Source: Gammaproteobacteria bacterium
Lineage (GTDB): Bacteria > Pseudomonadota > Gammaproteobacteria > Eutrophobiales > Eutrophobiaceae
DNA: 5,233 bases
Assembly (NCBI GenBank): GCA_018676275.1
Contig: JABHFC010000329.1
Coordinates: 1 to 5,233 of the forward strand
Direction: 5' to 3'
Shown: positions 1 through 5,233 of the stretch, in pieces
Numbering within the stretch: position 1 is the stretch's first letter
Layout of the letters: each line of letters starts with the position of its first letter
Notes under the pieces: generated by a model
Seen by the model: only the letters and a program-made list of their open reading frames with translations
What the model was told of the DNA's origin: nothing
The model's database searches: none
Made by a program: the position numbers and the translations under genes

Positions 1-1857
1 GCTGGTATTGCTCGTGAAGTAGGCGTGTTAAACAACTTGCCGGTTCAAAATGTCGAAGCACAGAAGCCAGAAGTAAGTCATAAACAGTCCAGGTCAGTTG
101 TGCTTGAGGCAGATTCCGCCTGTCCACGTTATGCAGGGCGAATTCTCAGTAATATTGACATCACCAGCAGGGCACCAGACTGGATTGTTGAAAGATTACG
201 TCGTGCAGATATTCGTAGCATAAATGTGGTTGTTGATTTGACCAACTACGTCATGCTTGAATTAGGTCAGCCAATGCACGCCTTTGATAACGATAAGCTC
301 AGTGGTGATATTGTTGTCAGATATGCCAAAAACAGTGAAGAACTGACACTTCTGGATGGTCAGCAATGTTCAGTGCAAGAACAAACCTTGTTGATTACCG
401 ATGATAGTGGCGCTATTGCCCTCGCCGGTATTATGGGCGGGCTTGATACCGCAGTGTCGGATGAAACCCAAAACCTGTTTCTGGAGAGTGCCTATTTCGA
501 CCCTGAGCTTATTGCTGGTCGCGCCAGAAGCTATGGTTTACACACTGATGCCTCGCATCGATATGAAAGGGGGGTGGATTTCCAGTTGCAGGAGCCGGCA
601 CTGGAGAGGTTGACTGAACTACTGATCGAGTACTGTGGAGGTAGTGCAGGCCCGCTTATTTCGGTTTCTGAACCAAAGCATTTTCCTCCTCGACCTCCAG
701 TTGAACTGAGTTTAGATTCCTTGTCTCGCGTTCTTGGTATAGATATTGAGGCAAAAAGAGTAAAACAAATGCTGGAACAGCTGGATCTGGGGATTGAAGA
801 AGTGGAAGGGGGATTTCAGGTGAATGTGCCTTCCTTTCGTTTTGATATAAGCATTGAGGCTGACCTGATTGAAGAAGTAGCGCGGATTTATGGCTATAAC
901 AATATGCCAAGTGAGCCGCCACGTGCCAGCCTGAGTATGAACGATGGCAACAGTGACAGCAGTTTGATTGAATTGCAGCAATGTTTATTAAACCGTGGTT
1001 ATCATGAAGTCATCACCTATAGTTTTCTGGATAAGCAACTGCAGGAAAAGGTGCTGGGTGAAGTTGCCGCGATTTCATTGTTAAATCCAATTTCGTCTGA
1101 TCTAGGTGTAATGCGTCGCAGTCTGTTGCCCGGACTACTTGGCGCGCTTGCCTATAATCTGAATCGCCAGCAGGACAGAATAAGGTTGTTCGAATGCGGC
1201 CGTATTTTCGAAGGCAAAGGAGTCACAGAGCAAGAACTGATGCTCTCTGGAGTAATAAGTGGTAATATTTATGAAAAACAATGGGATAACCCATATATCT
1301 CAAGTAATATATATGATTTGAAAAGTGATCTGCAAGCACTTGTCCAAACTGGCATAGGTAAAGTGCAGCTGGATTACCGTTCTAATCAACACCCAGCCTT
1401 GCATCCTGGTCAATCAGCCGAAATCTTCATTGAAAACCAATCAATTGGTCTCATTGGTGCCTTGCATCCAGCTTTGATAAAAGAATTAGACTTAAATCAG
1501 CACGTTTTTGTATTTGAGCTTAAATTGTCAGAAATAAACGTTAAAAAACCGTTAAAATTCACGAAAATCTCTAAATTTCCAACTGTGAAACGAGATATTT
1601 CTTTGCTGGTAGACAGGCTGATTCCTGTTCAGGACATCATAAATCTGATTAAATCGGAGGCATCTGAGTTACTTACTAACCTAGAGTTATTTGACCTATA
1701 TCAGGGGGAAGGTATTGATATAGAGAAAAAAAGTCTTGCTTTGGGCTTGACCTTTCAGACATCTTCTAGCACTCTTACAGAAGAGGAGATCGAGACTGTC
1801 ATGGATAGGATCCTGATAGCTCTCAAATCAGAATTTGGTGCGACACTGAGAAAATAA
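1..1857 (+). CDS. pheT: Phenylalanine--tRNA ligase beta subunit, 5'-truncated by window edge
   Basis: This is the C-terminal 618 residues of the cytoplasmic beta chain of phenylalanyl-tRNA synthetase, which works as an alpha2beta2 enzyme with PheS to charge tRNA-Phe. The frame is open from base 1 (AGIAREVGVLNN, typical PheT), so the GTG at 25 is an internal codon and not the start. By comparison with the remembered E. coli protein, about 172 residues are missing, including the OB-fold tRNA-binding domain. Visible in fragment numbering are the B3/4 editing domain (LELGQPMHAFD near 86-96, HTDASHRYERGVD near 181-193), and the B5 domain with probable magnesium ligands D282, D288, E291 and E292 in RFDISIEADLIEEVARIYGY. 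The synthetase-like core follows (MRRSLLPGLLGALAYNLNRQ near 371-390), then an FDX-ACB anticodon-binding domain over roughly the last 93 residues. It ends in TAA one base before ihfA. pheS is expected just upstream. No frameshift or missing key residue is seen. Confidence 0.98.
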   Translation, partial: AGIAREVGVLNNLPVQNVEAQKPEVSHKQSRSVVLEADSACPRYAGRILSNIDITSRAPDWIVERLRRADIRSINVVVDLTNYVMLELGQPMHAFDNDKLSGDIVVRYAKNSEELTLLDGQQCSVQEQTLLITDDSGAIALAGIMGGLDTAVSDETQNLFLESAYFDPELIAGRARSYGLHTDASHRYERGVDFQLQEPALERLTELLIEYCGGSAGPLISVSEPKHFPPRPPVELSLDSLSRVLGIDIEAKRVKQMLEQLDLGIEEVEGGFQVNVPSFRFDISIEADLIEEVARIYGYNNMPSEPPRASLSMNDGNSDSSLIELQQCLLNRGYHEVITYSFLDKQLQEKVLGEVAAISLLNPISSDLGVMRRSLLPGLLGALAYNLNRQQDRIRLFECGRIFEGKGVTEQELMLSGVISGNIYEKQWDNPYISSNIYDLKSDLQALVQTGIGKVQLDYRSNQHPALHPGQSAEIFIENQSIGLIGALHPALIKELDLNQHVFVFELKLSEINVKKPLKFTKISKFPTVKRDISLLVDRLIPVQDIINLIKSEASELLTNLELFDLYQGEGIDIEKKSLALGLTFQTSSSTLTEEEIETVMDRILIALKSEFGATLRK

Positions 1858-1858
1858 T

Positions 1859-2164
1859 ATGGCGGCACTAACAAAAGCCGATATGGCCGAAAAACTATAC
1901 GAAGAACTTGGGCTCAATAAGCGAGAGGCCAAGGAAATTGTAGAAATGTTTTTTGAAGAAATTCGAGCGGCACTGGAATCAGGTAGCCAGGTAAAGTTGT
2001 CAGGTTTTGGCAATTTTGATCTGCGAGACAAAAACCAGCGCCCTGGAAGAAACCCGAAAACAGGTGAGGAAATTCCGATAAGTGCACGTAGAGTTGTTAC
2101 TTTTCGTCCTGGCCAAAAATTAAAAGCTAGAGTAGAGGCATATGCTGGAAGCGTCCAACAATAG
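1859..2164 (+). CDS. ihfA: Integration host factor subunit alpha
   Basis: This encodes a 101-residue nucleoid protein that pairs with IhfB and bends DNA sharply at specific sites, acting in recombination, replication and sigma-54 transcription. It is a full-length HU/IHF fold, close to the 99 residues of E. coli IhfA. It has an N-terminal helical dimerisation part (residues 3-42), the VKLSGFGNFDLRDKNQRPGR segment (45-64), and the DNA-intercalating proline in RNPKTGE (P66). The arm and flank RRVVTFRPGQKLK (77-89) are nearly identical to E. coli. These alpha-type residues separate it from IhfB and HU. The start is one base after the pheT stop, with only a weak GAG upstream (1848-1850), so translational coupling to pheT is likely. 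In E. coli ihfA also has its own promoter inside pheT and is autoregulated; an IHF-like site with one mismatch lies at 1826-1838. The 3' end overlaps the next gene by 23 bases. Confidence 0.98.
   Translation: MAALTKADMAEKLYEELGLNKREAKEIVEMFFEEIRAALESGSQVKLSGFGNFDLRDKNQRPGRNPKTGEEIPISARRVVTFRPGQKLKARVEAYAGSVQQ
2128..2141 (+). promoter_or_regulatory. Candidate ribosome binding site of the MerR-type gene, inside ihfA
   Basis: Two purine-rich cores precede the ATG at 2142. TAGAG at 2128-2132 leaves 9 bases to the start, a normal distance, while AGAGG at 2134-2138 is the better match but leaves only 3 bases. Both lie in the ihfA coding sequence. They support the overlapping start, and ribosomes finishing ihfA could also restart here. 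Confidence 0.35.
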
Positions 2165-2498
2165 TGAATTACCTGCCATCCCTGGCAAAAGATACTTCAC
2201 CATAGGTGAGGTAAGCGATCTTTGTGCGGTCAAACCGCATGTATTACGCTACTGGGAGCAGGAATTTCCGCAATTAAAGCCATTAAAACGTCGTGGTAAT
2301 CGTCGCTATTATCAGCGTCACGATGTAATTCTTATCAGACAGATTAGAAGCTTGCTCTATGAGCAGGGGTTTACAATCGGTGGAGCCAGACAACGTTTGT
2401 CGGGAGACGAAGCGAAAGATGACTCTAACCAGAGTCAGCAGATTATTCGACAACTTCGTTCCGAACTTGAAGAAGTGCTGGATTTGTTAAGACGATAG
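2142..2498 (+). CDS. Short MerR-family transcriptional regulator, ihfA-linked
   Basis: This is a 118-residue DNA-binding protein of the MerR superfamily, of the type found directly after ihfA in Pseudomonas and relatives; its target and physiological role are not established to my knowledge. The winged helix-turn-helix is clear: FTIGEVSDLCAVKPHVLRYW (residues 19-38) is the helix-turn-helix, followed by the wing RRGNRRYY (50-57) and second helical pair DVILIRQIRSLLYEQGFTIG (61-80). The C-terminal tail (about 98-118, IIRQLRSELEEVLDLLRR) is a short amphipathic, probably coiled-coil dimerisation helix. There is no effector-binding domain and no metal-sensing cysteine cluster, so ligand or metal sensing of the classical MerR kind is unlikely. 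The chosen ATG lies inside ihfA. It is supported by the N-terminus MLEASNNSELPAIPGKRYFT, which matches remembered Pseudomonas homologues from the first residues. Overlap and shared strand point to co-transcription with pheT-ihfA. Confidence 0.93.
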   Translation: MLEASNNSELPAIPGKRYFTIGEVSDLCAVKPHVLRYWEQEFPQLKPLKRRGNRRYYQRHDVILIRQIRSLLYEQGFTIGGARQRLSGDEAKDDSNQSQQIIRQLRSELEEVLDLLRR

Positions 2499-2644
2499 AC
2501 AAAAGTTTAAATATCGAATTACTGAATTAAGCTGTAGTACCCCTTTCTGTTACTGTCATCTCAATAAGCATAATATTTATCCAGAGTGTTATTCTTGTTA
2601 TCTTTCCTGATAGGGCGTTTGCCGCTTACAAATAGATTAAATGT

Positions 2645-2721
2645 CGGGGCGTAGCGTAGCTTGGTAGCGCGTCGCACTGGGGGTGCGAAGGTCGTCGGTT
2701 CAAATCCGGCCGCCCCGACCA
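2645..2721 (+). tRNA. tRNA-Pro, anticodon GGG
   Basis: This is a complete 77-base proline tRNA reading CCC and CCU codons. It folds fully by hand. The acceptor stem CGGGGCG (2645-2651) pairs with CGCCCCG (2711-2717), followed by discriminator A and an encoded CCA (2719-2721). The D arm is GCGT/GCGC with loop AGCTTGGTA. The anticodon stem TCGCA/TGCGA carries loop CTGGGGG, with U33 at 2678 and anticodon GGG at 2679-2681. The T arm is GTCGG/CCGGC with one G-U pair and loop TTCAAAT. The opening C1-G72 pair and A73 are typical bacterial proline identity features. The gene sits 146 bases after the MerR-type gene, the same position as in Pseudomonas. A weak promoter-like pair (TTTCCT 2603-2608, 18-base gap, TACAAA 2627-2632) lies upstream, but I would not rely on it. 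No convincing intrinsic terminator follows. Confidence 0.98.
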
Positions 2722-2754
2722 CTTTTCTAAACTTCAGTAATACTTTTTTGCCAG

Positions 2755-2767
2755 TCCTCAATGAGGA
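2755..2767 (+). repeat. Small inverted repeat (5-bp stem, 3-base loop)
   Basis: TCCTC and GAGGA flank the loop AAT, 33 bases after the tRNA. A six-T run (2744-2749) comes before the stem and not after it, so this does not have the form of an intrinsic terminator on the + strand. It could be a minor RNA hairpin in a tRNA-glmS read-through transcript, or chance. Confidence 0.3.
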
Positions 2768-2777
2768 ATCTGTAGCT

Positions 2778-2787
2778 GTGCATGCAC
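2778..2787. repeat. Perfect 10-bp palindrome upstream of glmS
   Basis: GTGCATGCAC equals its own reverse complement. It lies just upstream of the candidate glmS promoter, where a dimeric regulator could bind. The following bases partly echo it (GCGCATGATCA, 2790-2800). No known operator is recognised; binding is inference. Confidence 0.4.
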
Positions 2788-2793
2788 TAGCGC

Positions 2794-2822
2794 ATGATCA
2801 GATAGTTAATTGAAGGCATAAT
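2794..2822 (+). promoter_or_regulatory. Candidate sigma-70 promoter for glmS
   Basis: CATAAT at 2817-2822 matches five of six bases of the -10 consensus. ATGATC at 2794-2799, exactly 17 bases upstream, matches three of six of the -35 consensus. Transcription would start near 2829, giving a leader of about 20 bases, too short for a glmS ribozyme or other leader RNA. The -35 is weak, so the promoter may need an activator. A second possibility is TTGCCA (2748-2753) with the poorer TGTAGC (2771-2776). Confidence 0.3.
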
Positions 2823-2849
2823 TAATCTAACTTTAGCGAGAAATCTAAT

Positions 2850-4682
2850 ATGTGTGGAATTGTTGGTGCCGTAGCCCAACGTGATGTTAGTCCGATTCTT
2901 ATTGAAGGACTGAGACGCCTGGAATACAGAGGATATGATTCAGCTGGTCTGGCCGTATTGAACGAATCAGCAAAGCTGGAACGTGCGCGCGTATTAGGTA
3001 AGGTTAATAATCTGGCGGCCTCTCTGGAAGAGAACCCCATACAGGGTGGCTGCGGTATCGCTCACACTCGTTGGGCGACTCACGGCAAACCCAGTGTTAA
3101 AAACGCACATCCCCATATATGCCGCGAACAGGTAGCCCTTGTACATAATGGCATAATCGAGAATCACGAAGCGCTTCGTGCAGTCCAATCTCAAAATGGT
3201 TACGAATTTGAATCAGAAACCGATACAGAGGTTGTTGTAAATCAGGTTCACAGTCATCTAAGCGAAGGAATGGATCTACTGGCCGCGGTTCAGGCCACCG
3301 TCTCGCAGTTAAAAGGTGCTTATGCGCTGGGTGTTATATCGGAAAAAGAACCTGGACGTATGATTGCAGCGCGACACGGTGGGCCACTGTTGATTGGTGT
3401 TGGTCTGGGTGAATACTTCATTGCCTCTGATAAATTCGCTCTGCTACCGGTTACCCAACAATTCATCATCCTCGAAGAAGGTGACATTGCGGATATACGC
3501 AGGGACTCTGTAAAAATCTATAATTCTGCAGGTGAACAAGTTGAAAGAGTGGTAACAACTTCGGAGCTTTCTGCCGATGCCGCCGATAAATCCGGCTACA
3601 AGCATTACATGTTGAAAGAGATTTACACTCAACCTTTAGCCATTGCAGAAACCCTTGAAGGACGCTTGCTGGATGGACAGGTTATTGAAGCAGCCTTCGG
3701 CATGTCGGCGGAAGAAATTCTGAATCAGACTAATGCCGTTCATATCGTTGCCTGTGGCACCAGTTATCATGCCGGGCTGGTGGCTCGATACTGGCTGGAG
3801 GAAATCGCAAATATTCAATGTACTGTCGAAGTTGCCAGTGAATACAGATACCGCAAATCTGTTGTACCGACAGGAACCTTATTTACCACCATTTCCCAGT
3901 CCGGAGAAACAGCCGACACCCTGGCTGCATTGCAGCTCGCCAGAACAAAGGACTACTGCGGTAGCCTCGCAATTTGCAATGCACCGGAAAGTTCTTTAAC
4001 AAGGGAATCTGATCTGGTGTTCCTGACACGGGCTGGTGCTGAAATTGGTGTCGCCTCTACCAAGGCATTCACTACACAATTGACGGCTTTGTTTATGCTG
4101 GTGTTATTGCTGGCACGCAAACGCGGTCTGGCTAAAGAAAGAGAAAAAGAATTAACTGCTCTACTTGAAAGCTTACCCGGACTGATAAACCAAATACTCG
4201 AGTTGGATAGCAATATCAAGGAGTTAGCTGAACATTTTAATGATAAGCACCATACTTTATATCTAGGGCGCGGTACGATGTTGCCGGTGGCAATGGAAGG
4301 TGCGCTGAAACTAAAGGAAATCTCCTACATACATGCTGAAGCCTATCCTGCCGGAGAGTTGAAACATGGTCCCTTAGCACTTGTTGATGATGATATGCCG
4401 GTAATTGCCGTAGCACCTAACAATGAGTTGCTGGAAAAGTTAAAATCTAACCTTCATGAAGTAAGAGCCCGAGGTGGAGAGCTGTATGTGTTTGTTGATT
4501 CTGATGCTGAAATGGAAGAGAGTGAAGGTGTGAATGTCTTGAAAATGATATCTGTAGATGAACTCATAGCGCCGATCGTTTATACCGTTCCATTGCAGTT
4601 ATTTTCATACCATGTTGCCGTACTTAAAGGCGCAGATGTTGACCAGCCTCGCAATTTAGCCAAGTCAGTTACAGTAGAATAA
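2850..4682 (+). CDS. glmS: Glutamine--fructose-6-phosphate aminotransferase (isomerizing)
   Basis: This encodes cytoplasmic GlmS, which makes glucosamine-6-phosphate from fructose-6-phosphate and glutamine, the first committed step to UDP-GlcNAc for peptidoglycan and LPS. It is full length at 610 residues (E. coli 609). The N-terminal class II glutaminase domain starts with the catalytic Cys2, exposed after Met removal, which fixes the ATG. It also shows R74-W75 in HTRWATHG, N99-G100 in VHNGIIENHE and D124 in SETDTEV. Two SIS sugar-isomerase domains follow, with ACGTSYHAG (301-309), SQSGETADT (349-357), ASTKAFTTQ (402-410), LKLKEISYIHAEA (486-498, with K486 and E489), H505 in ELKHGPLAL, and the conserved tail DQPRNLAKSVTVE with K604. 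The ribosome site is weak (AGCGAG, 2835-2840). Unlike in E. coli and Pseudomonas, glmU is not next to it; it follows tRNA-Pro and is followed after 21 bases by a response regulator. No glmS ribozyme is present. Confidence 0.99.
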   Translation: MCGIVGAVAQRDVSPILIEGLRRLEYRGYDSAGLAVLNESAKLERARVLGKVNNLAASLEENPIQGGCGIAHTRWATHGKPSVKNAHPHICREQVALVHNGIIENHEALRAVQSQNGYEFESETDTEVVVNQVHSHLSEGMDLLAAVQATVSQLKGAYALGVISEKEPGRMIAARHGGPLLIGVGLGEYFIASDKFALLPVTQQFIILEEGDIADIRRDSVKIYNSAGEQVERVVTTSELSADAADKSGYKHYMLKEIYTQPLAIAETLEGRLLDGQVIEAAFGMSAEEILNQTNAVHIVACGTSYHAGLVARYWLEEIANIQCTVEVASEYRYRKSVVPTGTLFTTISQSGETADTLAALQLARTKDYCGSLAICNAPESSLTRESDLVFLTRAGAEIGVASTKAFTTQLTALFMLVLLLARKRGLAKEREKELTALLESLPGLINQILELDSNIKELAEHFNDKHHTLYLGRGTMLPVAMEGALKLKEISYIHAEAYPAGELKHGPLALVDDDMPVIAVAPNNELLEKLKSNLHEVRARGGELYVFVDSDAEMEESEGVNVLKMISVDELIAPIVYTVPLQLFSYHVAVLKGADVDQPRNLAKSVTVE

Positions 4683-4703
4683 GGCCTGCGAAATAATTAT
4701 CTA

Positions 4704-5233
4704 ATGAACAAAAAATCTGAATCCAAATTTAGCATTCTAATTGTTGATGATGATAAAGATATCCTGTCATCTTTATCAACATGGCTTGGAAATGAAGGTT
4801 TTGAAGTGCTTGCAGTTACATCGGCAGAGGAAGCTCTGGGAAAATTACATACAGTACATCCTAATTTAGTCATTACTGACCTGTTTATGTCAGGAATGAG
4901 TGGTATGGAATTGTTATCGACAATACACAGGGATAATCCCTTATTGCCGGTTATTATGCTAAGTGGTCAGGCAGATATACCTGATGCAGTCAAAGCAACT
5001 CATTTGGGTTCCTCGGCGTTTCTGGTCAAACCAATAATCAAGGAAGAATTATTTGATCAGGTTAAGCGAGCACTAAGGATTTCATCCAAGCGCACTATCG
5101 GAAGGGGGCCTGATGATCAAGACAAGGACATTGTTTATCAGAGCAAGGCAATGGCCGAAATCATCGATTTGGCTGAATTGGTTGGCGATAGTAATGTCAC
5201 GGTCTTCATCAGTGGTGCAACAGGTACAGGTAA
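4704..5233 (+). CDS. Sigma-54-dependent response regulator, GlrR/QseF-like, 3'-truncated by window edge
   Basis: The first 176 residues of an NtrC-type activator are present; the reading frame runs off the window. The receiver domain (about 9-125) has the acidic triad D15-D17 in ILIVDDD, phosphoacceptor D59 in VITDLFM, S87 in MLSGQ, F106 and K109 in FLVKP, so it should be phosphorylated by a histidine kinase. A linker (about 126-143) leads to the AAA+ domain, which begins DIVYQSKAMAEIIDLAELVG and reaches the Walker A loop SGATGTG (170-176), where the sequence stops. Such proteins use ATP to open sigma-54 promoters; a C-terminal Fis-type helix-turn-helix is expected beyond the edge. IPDAVKAT, the FLVKP region and DSNVTVFISG resemble E. 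coli GlrR (QseF) from memory better than NtrC or PilR, but the assignment is tentative. The ATG follows the glmS stop by 21 bases with no clear Shine-Dalgarno sequence, suggesting co-transcription and perhaps coupled translation. Confidence 0.93.
   Translation, partial: MNKKSESKFSILIVDDDKDILSSLSTWLGNEGFEVLAVTSAEEALGKLHTVHPNLVITDLFMSGMSGMELLSTIHRDNPLLPVIMLSGQADIPDAVKATHLGSSAFLVKPIIKEELFDQVKRALRISSKRTIGRGPDDQDKDIVYQSKAMAEIIDLAELVGDSNVTVFISGATGTG

Noticed and set aside
25..27. GTG at 25 as the pheT start codon
   Set aside because: The frame is open upstream to base 1 and encodes AGIAREVG, part of the conserved PheT body; the domain content shows the protein begins outside the window.
656..981. 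Minus-strand open frames within pheT, and similar ones within ihfA and glmS
   Set aside because: They lie opposite strongly conserved coding sequence, show no recognisable motif or ribosome site, and are shadows of the real genes.
2483..2503. TTTGT...ACAAA inverted repeat around the stop of the MerR-type gene as a terminator
   Set aside because: The stem is five AT-rich pairs with an 11-base loop and lacks a following T tract; thermodynamically negligible.
2516..2529. GAATTA direct repeat (2516-2521 and 2524-2529) after the MerR-type gene
   Set aside because: Two copies of an AT-rich hexamer in an AT-rich spacer are expected by chance.
2645..2721. tRNA-Pro as an integration site for a mobile element
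   Set aside because: No integrase gene follows and no direct repeat of the tRNA 3' end was seen in the downstream sequence; core genes continue on both sides.
2722..2750. T runs after the tRNA (TTTT at 2723-2726, TTTTTT at 2744-2749) as an intrinsic terminator
   Set aside because: No GC-rich hairpin immediately precedes either run. The only nearby stem (2755-2767) lies downstream of the T tract, and AGTA-A-TACT is too small to fold.
2561..2761. Minus-strand open frame of 66 codons containing VGAAGFEPTTFAPPVRRATKLRYAPT
   Set aside because: It is the antisense of tRNA-Pro. Peptides of the form GAAGFEPTT..LRYAPT are a well-known false protein family produced by translating tRNA genes backwards.
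2722..2849. glmS ribozyme/riboswitch in the glmS leader
   Set aside because: The spacer is only 128 bases, the likely leader about 20 bases, and none of the ribozyme's GC-rich paired core is visible. The ribozyme is a feature of Gram-positive glmS genes.

Overview
The window reads as a stretch of gammaproteobacterial chromosome with moderate, slightly AT-leaning base composition by eye. All recognisable genes lie on the + strand. The order pheT, ihfA, a short MerR-type regulator gene, tRNA-Pro(GGG) is the arrangement known from Pseudomonas and relatives. IhfA and GlmS also match the enterobacterial proteins closely along their full length. I cannot name a genus from the sequence alone.

Layout. 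Positions 1-1857 hold the 3' three quarters of pheT (phenylalanyl-tRNA synthetase beta chain), whose start lies upstream of the window. One base later comes ihfA (1859-2164), and the MerR-type gene (2142-2498) overlaps its end by 23 bases, so the three form a tight translation-linked operon. A 146-base spacer with no convincing terminator leads to a complete tRNA-Pro with anticodon GGG (2645-2721). A 128-base spacer follows, holding a 10-base perfect palindrome, a small hairpin, a candidate sigma-70 promoter and a one-mismatch IHF-like site. It leads into full-length glmS (2850-4682), glucosamine-6-phosphate synthase. After only 21 bases a sigma-54-dependent, NtrC-type response regulator begins (4704 onward). 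It is cut by the window end inside its Walker A loop. No gene-free stretch exceeds 300 bases.

How the genes relate. pheT, ihfA and tRNA-Pro are housekeeping genes of translation and nucleoid structure. glmS makes glucosamine-6-phosphate, the entry point to peptidoglycan and LPS amino sugars. The most interesting feature is what follows glmS. The regulator resembles GlrR (QseF), which in enterobacteria activates the small RNA GlmY and so indirectly raises GlmS synthesis. In E. coli glrR and glmS are far apart, whereas here they are adjacent and probably co-transcribed. That a regulatory link exists in this organism is inference.

No mobile element, CRISPR array or clearly new system is visible. 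Apart from the glmS-regulator junction, the window is conserved core genome.
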